Shown here piece by piece: positions 17,341 through 27,327 of a stretch of 64,000 nt of DNA. Both the position numbers and the translations under genes were made by a program. Source of the DNA: Gimesia aquarii (GTDB taxonomy: Bacteria; Planctomycetota; Planctomycetia; Planctomycetales; Planctomycetaceae); contig NZ_CP037920.1 of the NCBI RefSeq assembly GCF_007748195.1, positions 3,225,501 through 3,289,500 on the forward strand. The letters are read 5' to 3'. How positions within the stretch are numbered: position 1 is the stretch's first letter; each line of letters begins with the position of its first letter. The notes under the pieces are model-generated. The model had not been told where the DNA came from. It saw nothing but the letters and a program-made list of their open reading frames with translations, and did no database searches.

Positions 17341-19122
17341 TTATTTTGTTTTGGATTGGGGGAATTCATTCAGTACTTCGAAGAGATCAAATTTTTCATC
17401 GAAGGGTTTCACACTGTTATACCACTTTTGCCAACGTTTTGTGGCCTCATCGGACCACTTGTCGACAATCTTAATACGTTCCTTTTCATCCAGGTTTTCA
17501 GCGATGTCTGCCAAAGGATCCTCTGGCATTCCCAAGCCGCGAATTTTTCGGCTGAGAGTACATAACCCATTTCGTGCTTCGATTCTGACACTCAGATCGG
17601 GATCTTTTAAAGCGCGGATTAAGTAAGGGGAGACGCGAAAATCATTCGTGCGTGAAAGTGCCCAGACTGCGGTTCGGCGGACATCAGGAGATCTTGCATC
17701 GACGAGTTTTAATACTCGATCTTTTTGATTGATGAGTTCTTCTCGATCACCGAGTGTGATTGTTTCGACGAGTGTTTCCTGAGCTGCTTCGAGGTCGGCG
17801 TTCGCTGGATCCTCTAATTGGGCTAATAACTCGCTCAAATCGCCAGAGAGTTTTTTGTTTTCGACCTTTCCATTTCGCATCTGGACTTCCGCCAGATTTT
17901 TAGGAAGACCTCTACCTCCTGCTAATAAACCGGATCCAACTGGTTCAGGTTTGTATTTACGACCTAGTGTTTTACCTGTTGCTTTGGAAAGAAAAATGAT
18001 TGCTAAGCAGGTGGAAGCTTTTTTATTATGAGTCCCTTCCCAACTGCCATCATTCTGTTGAGTTAACAGAAGTTGACGGGCTCCATCTGCGTACCAGTCA
18101 TAAGGGCCCAGCTTTTGTGTGTCAGCAATCGCTGCAATGCGCTCAATTCCATATAAATAATAGTTTGGCCATCTATTTAAGTTGCGGACATTATAGTTTT
18201 TGACGATCCAGCCCAGACCTTTTGATTTTCCTGATTCGAGTGCGTTGTAACTAATTGTTGGTTTCGAATTATTGTTTTCGTTTTCTTTACTTTTTTCATT
18301 TTGAATCAAATCGACTTTTTCTAGAAAGCCGAATCGTTTTTTCTTTTCCTGATCAGTTTTTTTAACAGGACTACTGCGTAATTTGCCATCGGGGTAAAGC
18401 TGCATCGATATCACATACATGCTACCGGTTCCTGCGACACCCATAGTATGCAAAGGAGCTCTTTCAGAGGCTGATCCGGGATGATAACCAAAAGACCCAT
18501 CGGGGTACTGAGTTGAAAGATGCCAGCGTGCTGCTTTATCCCAGACAGAATTAGGCACATTGACACCGGCACGTTCCGCTGCCCATAATCCTAACACAGC
18601 GTATTGTGTAATACTGGTATCGCCGTTATGGTTAATATCTTGTGGGTAGTACCAACTACCGCTCTTATGTTGAGTTCCAATTAAGAAATCAGCGGTAGTA
18701 CGAATTTCATCTTGATACTTCTCTGGGTTAACAGCTTCAAGTACCATCAATTGCACGCCAGCACAATAATTGAAGTCGCTACCAGGTCTATATTCAAGTT
18801 CTCCGTCTTTATTCATTCGATTGTGGTCTGCGAGAATGTTCTTCAAGCATGTTTGAATATAGGGTGACTCTGGAGATTCCCCTGCTTTAAGCAACGTGTA
18901 AGCAACAAAAGCATTCATACCAGTCGTACGGTAATCATCGGTCTGTTTCAGGAAAGAAATACCACGTTTGATGGCTGCGTCAATTTGTGCTTTGGGGGGT
19001 TGTGCAGAGGCTGTGTTCTGGAAAGCAATGGAAAGAATGATTCCACATAAACACGTTCTGAAATAGACACGAGCGTGTTTGAAAGTAGAAAATCGAGTTT
19101 GAACTGCGCAATGATTTTTCAT
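17341..19122 (-). CDS. Secreted terpenoid-cyclase/prenyltransferase-fold repeat protein with C-terminal HEAT repeats
   Basis: 593 residues. The start is placed at the ATG at 19120-19122, giving a signal peptide (FRTCLCGIILSIAFQ, cleavage near ASAQP, about residue 41). Residues about 45-400 contain alpha/alpha-barrel repeats of the squalene-hopene cyclase/prenyltransferase type (LLTQQNDGSWEGTHNKKAST, STQYPDGSFGYHPGSA, GTQHKSGSWYYPQDINH), each with the QW-like G-x-W/F core. Residues about 450-540 are HEAT-like (VRRTAVWALSRTNDFRVSPY, SVRIEARNGLC). No DXDD-type cyclase acid motif was seen, so it is likely a binding scaffold rather than an enzyme. First gene of the ExbBD-type cluster, 37 bp before the TonB-shaped gene. 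Confidence 0.82.
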   Translation of the reverse strand: MKNHCAVQTRFSTFKHARVYFRTCLCGIILSIAFQNTASAQPPKAQIDAAIKRGISFLKQTDDYRTTGMNAFVAYTLLKAGESPESPYIQTCLKNILADHNRMNKDGELEYRPGSDFNYCAGVQLMVLEAVNPEKYQDEIRTTADFLIGTQHKSGSWYYPQDINHNGDTSITQYAVLGLWAAERAGVNVPNSVWDKAARWHLSTQYPDGSFGYHPGSASERAPLHTMGVAGTGSMYVISMQLYPDGKLRSSPVKKTDQEKKKRFGFLEKVDLIQNEKSKENENNNSKPTISYNALESGKSKGLGWIVKNYNVRNLNRWPNYYLYGIERIAAIADTQKLGPYDWYADGARQLLLTQQNDGSWEGTHNKKASTCLAIIFLSKATGKTLGRKYKPEPVGSGLLAGGRGLPKNLAEVQMRNGKVENKKLSGDLSELLAQLEDPANADLEAAQETLVETITLGDREELINQKDRVLKLVDARSPDVRRTAVWALSRTNDFRVSPYLIRALKDPDLSVRIEARNGLCTLSRKIRGLGMPEDPLADIAENLDEKERIKIVDKWSDEATKRWQKWYNSVKPFDEKFDLFEVLNEFPQSKTK

Positions 19123-19268
19123 TTTGATGCGATAGCAATCTGAGATGAGAGAATATTGCTGAATGGACATAGATGTCATGACTTGGACGCACTACTCCAG
19201 TCTAATTTCAGGAGTGAAGCAGTGTCAATCACTATGCTACAAATCTTGTCAGGAATCACATTTACGTA

Positions 19269-19637
19269 TCAGGGCTTTCGAGAGAGATCACAGGTACAGA
19301 TAGGTTGATGGCACCTTGGGCAGCCTTGGACATACTTTTGGGCTATCGCCTGCTCCAGATCGATACCAGCCACATTCGCCATTGTGGCTAACCAGGCCAG
19401 AACATCAGCAAATTCTTCAGCCAGATTTTCTGAATCATTATTTTCCCTGAGAGCAGATGATAATTCCCCTACTTCTTCCATAAACCACATGAACGTTCCT
19501 TCAATTCCACGAGCCTGATCTTTCTCGTAAAACATCGTACGAATCACTGATTGGAACTGGGAAAGCGAAATTTCGTTTGCGTTATGCAGATCCTGTTCTG
19601 ATTTAGAAGAGGAAGCATCGAAAGGGTGATTCGTCAC
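19269..19637 (-). CDS. MazG-like nucleotide pyrophosphohydrolase with C-terminal Cys cluster
   Basis: 122 residues. The all-alpha MazG/dUTPase-like NTP-PPase signature is present: FMEEVGEL (about 52-59) and LAEEFADVLAWL (about 72-83), giving the E-E-x-x-E and E-x-x-D Mg2+ ligands. It should hydrolyse a (d)NTP to (d)NMP and pyrophosphate, cleaning or adjusting nucleotide pools. The tail GCPRCHQPICTCDL carries C-x-x-C-x5-C-x-C, a small metal-binding knuckle. The start is GTG at 19635-19637 with AAGGA 6 bases upstream. Lies 75 bp downstream of the TPR peptidase and 146 bp upstream of the ExbBD-type cluster. Confidence 0.85.
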   Translation of the reverse strand: MTNHPFDASSSKSEQDLHNANEISLSQFQSVIRTMFYEKDQARGIEGTFMWFMEEVGELSSALRENNDSENLAEEFADVLAWLATMANVAGIDLEQAIAQKYVQGCPRCHQPICTCDLSRKP

Positions 19638-19712
19638 AGGGAATCCTTATTGGAAATGAAATATCATTTAATTCAGTTGTGGAATTATTAGACGTGAGTT
19701 GAACTTCAGAAT

Positions 19713-22673
19713 CTATTGTTTTTTCTTTAATTCGATTGCTTTTACATGATTCGGATTTTGCTGTAGCAAACGATCCAGTTCAACAACAGCCTCCTTTTTA
19801 TTTCCAGAGTCGAATAACGTTTTGGCTAAGAGGAATCGCATCTCTTCATTCTCTACATCGAGGTGCAAGAGCATTTTTAACTCTCGGATCGCTAAATCCG
19901 TTTGGTTTAGTTTCAATGCAGTTTCGGCTATTTGTTGGTGTATTTCCGGATCGAGCACGTCGACGTACAAACTTTGCTCCCCCCAATGCAGTGCTTCTTC
20001 ATATTTTTGCTGATCAAGAAAGAGCTGCATTAAGATTTTCATACTCTTGTTGTTAGCGGGATCCAGATGTACGTATTTGATTAATGTCGCTTCTAAATTT
20101 GCTGAATCATCCATGCTGTGATAAATTTGCGCGAGACCTTCCAGCCATTTGGTTTGATAAGGATATTTTGAGTGACCCATTTGATAAAGTTTGAGTGCTT
20201 CTTGAAACTTGTTCTGTTTCAGTAGTATTTTGCTGACTAATTCAAGAAGCTCAGGATCAGGCGATTTTGAATTTAAGGCTGGCTGAAGAACTTTGATTGC
20301 CGAGTTCATGTCTTCTGAGAGAAGTTCAAGACGGGCAATGGTGATCGCTGCCTGAGGCTGCTTGGAATTTTTGCTTAATACATCGAGTGCAATTTCACGC
20401 GCTTGCTGTTTCTTACGGAGTCGAAGTAGTTGGTAAGCATATTGTCCTGCGATGTCCAGGTTGTTTTGATCCTGTTCATATTGCTTCCGTAAATCACTAA
20501 AGCTGATGGTGGATTTTGTTTCATAACCTTTCAGTGAGTTGGCAATTTTTTGTAGATAGCGATGGTAGCGTTTTTCAAACTCCTGCTGATCGATCTGAAA
20601 ACACTGCTTGATCGCATCTGGTGTTGATAATTGATTCTGATAAGCGGATAACAAATTTTTTAACGAATCCTCGCCGAATTCCTCGACCATAAATTCCGCA
20701 CAGAGCAGGCTTTGGCAATATGCAAAGTTCCAGTTATCTGAAGATTTGGGACGCACGAAAACACCATCTAATTCATTCAGTGAATAGATTTCGTTCTTGG
20801 GAACACGTTCTGCTAACAGCTGATTAAATTTTTGTGGCCGCGCGCTACCTTCGCTTCTGACAGCAAGTGCTTCAGTAAACCAATGCGGAATTTTATATTT
20901 GGTTTGCTGAAGTGTGAAAACATGCACAAGCTCGTGTTTGAGGACCGCGGCCCAGTTGAATGGTTCATTCATTGCCGTAGGAGAAGTCAAGGCAACGACA
21001 GCTCCTGTTGAAGCACCAATTGTCTGAATCCAGGGCAGGCCAATCATCCGGGCGCTGAACCATTGATGCGCTCCCAAGCCCTTCGCGTCATGGTAGATTT
21101 CAAACTGGGTTTTTCCCGGAGGTTCATATCCAAATTGTTTTACCATTTCGGGATAGATCTGTTCTAGGTACTCAGCCATATATTGCCCTAGAATGAAATC
21201 GGCTTTGGAGTCGTACCGAATGATAAAATGTTCTGTGGCGATTAATCCATAAGATTCAAGTACACCTAACACTTTCCGCATATTACTGACGCGCACATGA
21301 TAGGGATCAGCTTTAAACGCTTCGTTCAGTGTTTGCAGTGCGAGGTCGGTTTTCCCCATTTGCATGTAAAGCATTCCCAAAGAGGTCTTCGGACCTGAAA
21401 GCTGAGGCATCATCTCTTTTGTCTTCAGATAGGCATATTCGGCAAATGAAAATTGACGTTTCATTTCCAATAGCTGTCCCAATTCATAGAGAAAGTATCC
21501 GGGTTTCGGGTTTTGTTTTAAGAGCTTTGTGATGAGAGTTGTGAAACGGGTTGCATCTGGATTGGTTTTTTTTGTATTGCCAGCATTTTCAGGGTCTTCG
21601 AATAGTAACGCTAGTTTTGCTCGGTCAGGTACACCGTCCAGAAGCGAGTAACAGGCGGCAATTCTCGCTAACACCGACTGATTTCGTGCATTGATAGTAA
21701 AAGCGATTTCGGCAGTTTTTAAAGCTTTATCATAGTGGCCGTTAATCAAATGCAGATCGCACTGCAGGAGAAGTGCTTCAATCAATTTTGGGTTGATTTT
21801 TAAAGCCTTCTCAATCAGTTTAATACTATTGTCGAATTCATGTGCCTCAATCGCAGAGCGCGCTAACGCAACATAAACAATTGCAGCTTGAGAGTTGATT
21901 TTGAGTGCCGAGCTAAATTCTTTCGCGGCCTGAGGACGATTATACTTTTCCTGCAGGATGGAGCCGCTTAGATAGTAGGCTTCCCAGGCAAGGGGATCTG
22001 CTTCCAATGCATCGGGGCAAAGGGTGTTGATCACAAAATTGAAAATTTGAGAAACACTGTTCCAGCGCGCGTATTGTGTGGCCCCTTCGGCGATCAACAT
22101 CAGAGTTTCAGAATCTTCAGGTTGAGTTCGGTTGTAATAACGCACGAACCAGCGGTAAGCCTCATTGGCTTCTTCAATTTTACCAGAGTCCGTCAAAAGA
22201 TGTGCTTGAATCAGATGTGCCAATGGGTCATCCGAGTTTAGTGAAAGCGCACGTGTTACGTGTGTGTCTGCTTTTTCGTATTCTCCCGTTTCATAATACA
22301 GCTTTGCTGCTATTGCATGCAGTTTGGCTTGGTCAGGTGTTTGCTCTAAAGCGGAATGAATGCGTTTCAAAGCTTGTGCTGTTTCACCTGTTAACGTAGC
22401 AATGTCAATGCGACCAAGAAGAATCTGCCATTTCAGATCTTTCAATTTGGGAGAAGTGTCCGAAAGTTGTTTCTCGGCTGCATCATAAACTTCGATAGCT
22501 TCCGCATAACGGCCATGTTGTTTATGTTCATAAGCGGACTTGATTAATTGATCAATTGTCTTTGGCGGTTCTTTTTCAGTTGCACTTAAATCTCGCATGA
22601 CAGATGGCAGAATTAACAGCAAAGTAATGATGTAAAAGCTGAGTATGGAAGTTTTAGAAATAGGGGCTGGCAT
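19713..22673 (-). CDS. TPR-repeat protein with embedded gluzincin metallopeptidase (peptidase MA-like) domain
   Basis: 986 residues. Signal peptide/anchor 1-30 (LSFYIITLLLILPSVM), then about ten TPR units (AEAIEVYDAAEKQL to QTLNEAFKADPY, about 40-460), a zinc metallopeptidase core (about 480-720) with HELVH at 580-584 and the third ligand Glu601 in HWFTEALAV, then more TPRs to the end (KEAVVELDRLLQQNPNHVKA). The HExxH-x16-E spacing is typical of gluzincins; the region before it (FIIRYDSKADFILGQYM) is also typical of the peptidase MA-like group. Probably a periplasmic peptidase or scaffold; substrate unknown. 55 bp after lhr, so possibly co-transcribed. Confidence 0.88.
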   Translation of the reverse strand: MPAPISKTSILSFYIITLLLILPSVMRDLSATEKEPPKTIDQLIKSAYEHKQHGRYAEAIEVYDAAEKQLSDTSPKLKDLKWQILLGRIDIATLTGETAQALKRIHSALEQTPDQAKLHAIAAKLYYETGEYEKADTHVTRALSLNSDDPLAHLIQAHLLTDSGKIEEANEAYRWFVRYYNRTQPEDSETLMLIAEGATQYARWNSVSQIFNFVINTLCPDALEADPLAWEAYYLSGSILQEKYNRPQAAKEFSSALKINSQAAIVYVALARSAIEAHEFDNSIKLIEKALKINPKLIEALLLQCDLHLINGHYDKALKTAEIAFTINARNQSVLARIAACYSLLDGVPDRAKLALLFEDPENAGNTKKTNPDATRFTTLITKLLKQNPKPGYFLYELGQLLEMKRQFSFAEYAYLKTKEMMPQLSGPKTSLGMLYMQMGKTDLALQTLNEAFKADPYHVRVSNMRKVLGVLESYGLIATEHFIIRYDSKADFILGQYMAEYLEQIYPEMVKQFGYEPPGKTQFEIYHDAKGLGAHQWFSARMIGLPWIQTIGASTGAVVALTSPTAMNEPFNWAAVLKHELVHVFTLQQTKYKIPHWFTEALAVRSEGSARPQKFNQLLAERVPKNEIYSLNELDGVFVRPKSSDNWNFAYCQSLLCAEFMVEEFGEDSLKNLLSAYQNQLSTPDAIKQCFQIDQQEFEKRYHRYLQKIANSLKGYETKSTISFSDLRKQYEQDQNNLDIAGQYAYQLLRLRKKQQAREIALDVLSKNSKQPQAAITIARLELLSEDMNSAIKVLQPALNSKSPDPELLELVSKILLKQNKFQEALKLYQMGHSKYPYQTKWLEGLAQIYHSMDDSANLEATLIKYVHLDPANNKSMKILMQLFLDQQKYEEALHWGEQSLYVDVLDPEIHQQIAETALKLNQTDLAIRELKMLLHLDVENEEMRFLLAKTLFDSGNKKEAVVELDRLLQQNPNHVKAIELKKKQ

Positions 22674-22728
22674 ACTTTGGATTCCATTTTAGTTCAAAGG
22701 AGTCACGTTCACGCTAGTATTATTATAG

Positions 22729-25700
22729 TCAGAGAAAGGAAGGACGCGGAGATTTTTTTTCATCTGTGTCAGGGTGATTCCCCGTTGAAACCAGAACGCC
22801 ATCTTCTTCTTTATCTGAAAGTAGTGATTCTTGTGAGTGTGGATCACTATCACTTGAGAATTCTTCATTGATGATCGTACCTTTAATGGGAAGCCCGAAT
22901 CCCAAGATCAGTTCTCGTTTTAATTTTTCGTTGACTTTGGATACGAGGAAGAGTTCTTCACTCTTTGCGTAAGCAATCAAGTTCCCATTCCAATAGGCGA
23001 GCCGATTATTGGCGGTACTGGGAATGCGCGCCTGCTTTGTAAGGATTCCAACTAGATTCAACGGGTCAGAGGCGGAGAGGATGATTAATTCATCGGACGT
23101 TGTATTATCACGTAATTTTCGTAATTCCTGAATCGTACCCGACATCGCAAATTGTTCGCCGGCAACACCAGCTACAAAGCGTCCGCCTCGAATTTCGCCG
23201 CGGGCTTCCAGCCGCCGGTAAACCTGAAGAAGCTCAAACCAGCGTGGTGCACCGGTTTCTTTCAGTAATAAATCGCGAAAGACAACACCCCAGCGCCTGA
23301 TTAATTGCCAGGCCCATTGTTCGACATACTCATAGTATTGGAGACTTTGTTCTTCAATCTCATTTTTACTGTCACGTCGCCAGATAGACCATCGTCCGGT
23401 ATTGTTCGGTGTGGTCCGCTTTCGAACCAGGCCGATCCGTTTTTTGCGAGAAGCACGTCGATTGTTAGAGGAACGATCTGCGGTAAATTGCCGCATTCCA
23501 GAGAAACTGTCAGAGGTCACGAGTCCTCGTGAGATCAATTCACCCAATGAATCTGCAATTTGCGAAGGCATCGACTCGGTTGTTGTCATCATGTCGGTGG
23601 CAAAGAGTGCGCCTTGCTGATTCAGCAGTTCCAGGATTTCCATTGCCGGACTACTGAGGTGATTTTGCTCTTCTGTGATCTTTTGAAACGAAGGAATAGG
23701 ATTAAAATAAGTCAGCCAGGGAGTGTCTTCTCTCAAAAAGAAAGAGACAGGAGCGTTTCGTGTAATGCCGGTCATCGGTTTGCCCTGGTCGGCGGCCCGT
23801 TTGGGAGGATATAAGCGTCCCCATCCAATTTCACCCGTGAAACAGAGTTCATCCAGATCATTCGTTTTATAGTTTGTGATTCGTGAGGAGAGGATATCTC
23901 GTTCCCAGCAGATTGCCGGGATATCAACGCCTTGCAACATCGAGAGCACTTCAAAGAGGCCATTCGTTCCGGAGCGTTTTTCATCACCAGTCAGTCCATG
24001 TAGGTGCGACAGGAATTGAATAAACACATTGGTGCCAACAGGTTGCACCTGTGCACGTAGTCCCTGCAATGTCAGTCGATGAATGCGTGCCAGAAGACGG
24101 CGGTGGCACCATTCTTTGGATGGCGTTTCAGAAGATAGTGTTGCGTTTTCAGCGGCAGGTTCACCCTCCTGGCTTTGCTCCCAGTTAGGATCTTTGATGC
24201 GGAAATAACCCTGCATGGCGATCCCTTCGCCTTCAAGTGCCATTAACGCTGCTTCCGTTTGAGAATCGGTCAAACCGGCAAAATTTGCTATTTCGGTAAC
24301 TGTCAAGGGACCACAGGTATCCAGCAGCCCGCGAATGATGGCGGTGCGGGCTTCTGTAGATTCCCATTCCTGACAGACACCGGCTGGAACCGTCACAGGA
24401 GGCTGATACTCGCTTTCTGGAAAGGCTGCTAACGCTGCCGGTAAGCGTTCTGTGGCCACCCAACTTTGCGGTGAGGTGCTCTCTGAATCAGCTTCAGCTC
24501 TTTGTAAAGTTGTGGCACGCCCCGTTGATTCCAGTTCCTGATACCAGTCAACCCAGTCAGATTGTTCATTAATCGGTAGATGAATCCGTCCCAGCAGGAG
24601 ATCATGTAGCTCGTCTGCATTACGGACTAGTGGTTGCGCTTCCTGACAAACTTGCGCAATTGCTTCCGGGGAAAGTCGTCCCAGATCTTCGACGCTTTCC
24701 ACAGAAATGGTTTGCCGCGTCGCGACCGCGCGGGCACGACGTTCTTGCGCTTCGCCTCCATCCAGAAAGGTATAAGGGCTGGAATTTAATAGCTCATAAC
24801 AAAACGGTGAAGGCTCTCGTGTATCGCGGGGGATCAGTTTGATCGATCCTTGCTCAAGTTGCAGCAGAACATTTTTGAAACCTTCGATGTCAAGTTGTTC
24901 GTTCAGGCAATCGTACAAAGTCTGATCAACCAGAATATGATCGGGACGTATAATTTCACCGATTTCATTTTCAGGACAACCTGTCAAACGTGGAAAGACG
25001 GCGGTCAACAAGTCTTCCGCACGAAATCGTTGCAGAGGAGGGGGGACCTTTTTTCCATTCTGCATACGGGAAACTAGCAGCGCCCGAGTGACATTCCAGC
25101 GCCACCGTACATGAAACATGGGATGATCCAGAATCGCCTGTTCGGAGAGCTGCTGAACGTTGCTGGTATTCAGCATAGTAAACAAGCTCTCCAGTGGGAA
25201 GCTGTGTTGCGGACCCAGTGAGAGAATGATGCCGTTATCGTCGGCAGTCGCCTGCAGTTCAAAATTATAAGAACGGCAGAAACGCTTGCGCATCGTGTAA
25301 CCCCATGCGCGATTAATATCACCACCAAAGGGAGCATGGATTATCAGTTGCATTCCCCCCGATTCATCAAAAAAGCGTTCAAAGACGATTCGTTTTTGAG
25401 TTGGTACAACCCCTAGAGCTGCTTTTTGGGCTTGAACGTAATCGACTATTTGTTTGCTGCCCCACTCATCGGTGTTGGTTTCGCGAACCAGCCAATTAAT
25501 GGCTTGCTCCGGATTTTCGATTTGTTGTTCCAGCTCTTCGCGGAGATCCGAGATTTCAGTGGAAAGTTCGAGTGAGCGTCCCGGTGCTTCTCCGAACCAG
25601 AAGGGAATCGAAGGGGGAGCACCATTGGCATCAACGACTGTCACATCGCCGCCACGAACATAACGAATTTTCCAGGATGTATTGCCGAGCAGAAAGATAT

Positions 25701-27327
25701 CTCCCGCCATACTTTCCACGGCGAAGTCTTCATCGACAGAACCCACCACGGTTTGATCGTCTTCAGTCACCACTCGATAGGAGGCAATTTCCGGAATCGC
25801 ACCTCCGTTCATGGTTGCCGTCAGCCTCGCATTTTTTCTGCTGCGAACGCGTTTTTGAACCTGATCATGGTGTAGATAGACGCGACTGCGTCCGGCAGTG
25901 CTGCTGATGCCTTCACTCAGAAATTGAATCGTGCTTTCGTAATCTTTTCGCTTGAGGTTTTGAAACGAATAAGCACGGGTGATGAGTTCGAATAATTCAT
26001 CCGTATTCCATTCCTGCGAGGAAACTTCCGCTGTGATTTGTTGAGCGAGAATATCAATCGGCGCTTCTGGCATTCGGACCGTATCCAAAATTCCCTTTTT
26101 GATCGAGCGAACCAGCGCCATACTTTCAAATAATTCATCTCGGGAAAGAGCGAAAATTCGTCCTTTAGGAACCAGCCCCAATGAATGTCCTGAACGACCG
26201 ATACGCTGCAGGAATGTGGCGATGCCTCGTGGTGAACCGATTTGAATGACCAGATCGATATAACCGACGTCGATTCCCAACTCGAGAGACGCCGTCGCGA
26301 TGACGGCTTTGAGTTCACCGCTTTTTAACTTCTGTTCGGTTCGATGACGAATTTTTGCCGACAGTGAACCATGATGGCTGCCAACAACATCTTCACCCAA
26401 TCGCTCGGTTAATTGATGAGTAATGCGTTCTGCCAGACGACGTGTATTAACGAAAATCAGCGTACTGTGATGTGACTCAATCAATTCGACAATTTGTTCC
26501 AGCACTTCAGCCCACTGTTCGTGAGAGCAAATCGCGCTCAATTCTGACGGAGGAACCTGAATGGACACATCCAATGTCCGTGAATGACCAATATTCACAA
26601 TGCGGCAGACACGTTCTGGATCTTCAGTTGAAGTCACTTGGGGAAGATTAAATGTGATTTCAATCTCAGGGCGGTTACCGACCAGATATTGTGCGACCCG
26701 TTCCAACGGTTTTTGTGTAGCAGATAAACCGATTCGCTGCAGCGGATGATCGATTAACGCTTCCAGGCGTTCAAGGGTGAGTGACCAGTGTGACCCACGC
26801 TTGTCTCGTAATAATGCATGGATTTCATCGACGATGACCGTTTCGACGTTTTTCAGTGTTTCCCGACTTTTCGAAGCCGTTAACATTAAATACAACGACT
26901 CGGGAGTCGTGACCAGAATGTGGGGAGGCCGTTTGACGAGTGCAGCTCGTTTTGAAGCAGGAGTATCACCGGTTCTCAACCCGACACGAATCGGAGTGAA
27001 TGTATAACCTTCTTCTTCCAGAAGCTGTGAGATTTCTTTCAGAGGCTCGGTCAAGTTACGATGCATATCGTTCGATAGCGCACGTAACGGCGAGACATAA
27101 ACAACGGAAATTTCATTCTCTAAATCACCGTCTAAAGAACGTTTAACCAGGCGATCGATGACAGACAGGAATGCCGTTAATGTCTTTCCACTGCCGGTCG
27201 GAGCAGAAATCAGTGTATGCTCGCCACGATTGATGCATGGCCAGCCCTGTTGCTGAGGATCAGTAGGGCCTTGAAAGCGTTTTCGAAACCATTTTTCAAT
27301 AATGGGGTGATAGCCGTAAAATGACAT
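22729..27327 (-). CDS. lhr: Large helicase-related protein Lhr (DEAD/DEAH-box ATP-dependent DNA helicase)
   Basis: 1532 residues, the size of full-length bacterial Lhr. Seen: Q-motif region PTDPQQQGW, Walker A SAPTGSGKT (41-49), Walker B DEIH (167-170), motif III-like GLSATQ, motif IV-VI block (TLIFVNTRRLAERI, ATASLELGIDVGYIDLVIQI, QRIGRSGH), then winged-helix and Lhr-specific domains (INRAWGYTMRKRFCRSYNF, about 670-690) and a long C-terminal region with several predicted winged helices (LTVTEIANFAGLTDSQTEAA). Lhr is a superfamily-2 3'-5' helicase unwinding DNA and RNA:DNA hybrids, induced by DNA damage in mycobacteria. First gene of the lhr-TPR peptidase-mazG run. Start ATG at 27325-27327. 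Confidence 0.96.
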   Translation of the reverse strand: MSFYGYHPIIEKWFRKRFQGPTDPQQQGWPCINRGEHTLISAPTGSGKTLTAFLSVIDRLVKRSLDGDLENEISVVYVSPLRALSNDMHRNLTEPLKEISQLLEEEGYTFTPIRVGLRTGDTPASKRAALVKRPPHILVTTPESLYLMLTASKSRETLKNVETVIVDEIHALLRDKRGSHWSLTLERLEALIDHPLQRIGLSATQKPLERVAQYLVGNRPEIEITFNLPQVTSTEDPERVCRIVNIGHSRTLDVSIQVPPSELSAICSHEQWAEVLEQIVELIESHHSTLIFVNTRRLAERITHQLTERLGEDVVGSHHGSLSAKIRHRTEQKLKSGELKAVIATASLELGIDVGYIDLVIQIGSPRGIATFLQRIGRSGHSLGLVPKGRIFALSRDELFESMALVRSIKKGILDTVRMPEAPIDILAQQITAEVSSQEWNTDELFELITRAYSFQNLKRKDYESTIQFLSEGISSTAGRSRVYLHHDQVQKRVRSRKNARLTATMNGGAIPEIASYRVVTEDDQTVVGSVDEDFAVESMAGDIFLLGNTSWKIRYVRGGDVTVVDANGAPPSIPFWFGEAPGRSLELSTEISDLREELEQQIENPEQAINWLVRETNTDEWGSKQIVDYVQAQKAALGVVPTQKRIVFERFFDESGGMQLIIHAPFGGDINRAWGYTMRKRFCRSYNFELQATADDNGIILSLGPQHSFPLESLFTMLNTSNVQQLSEQAILDHPMFHVRWRWNVTRALLVSRMQNGKKVPPPLQRFRAEDLLTAVFPRLTGCPENEIGEIIRPDHILVDQTLYDCLNEQLDIEGFKNVLLQLEQGSIKLIPRDTREPSPFCYELLNSSPYTFLDGGEAQERRARAVATRQTISVESVEDLGRLSPEAIAQVCQEAQPLVRNADELHDLLLGRIHLPINEQSDWVDWYQELESTGRATTLQRAEADSESTSPQSWVATERLPAALAAFPESEYQPPVTVPAGVCQEWESTEARTAIIRGLLDTCGPLTVTEIANFAGLTDSQTEAALMALEGEGIAMQGYFRIKDPNWEQSQEGEPAAENATLSSETPSKEWCHRRLLARIHRLTLQGLRAQVQPVGTNVFIQFLSHLHGLTGDEKRSGTNGLFEVLSMLQGVDIPAICWERDILSSRITNYKTNDLDELCFTGEIGWGRLYPPKRAADQGKPMTGITRNAPVSFFLREDTPWLTYFNPIPSFQKITEEQNHLSSPAMEILELLNQQGALFATDMMTTTESMPSQIADSLGELISRGLVTSDSFSGMRQFTADRSSNNRRASRKKRIGLVRKRTTPNNTGRWSIWRRDSKNEIEEQSLQYYEYVEQWAWQLIRRWGVVFRDLLLKETGAPRWFELLQVYRRLEARGEIRGGRFVAGVAGEQFAMSGTIQELRKLRDNTTSDELIILSASDPLNLVGILTKQARIPSTANNRLAYWNGNLIAYAKSEELFLVSKVNEKLKRELILGFGLPIKGTIINEEFSSDSDPHSQESLLSDKEEDGVLVSTGNHPDTDEKKSPRPSFL

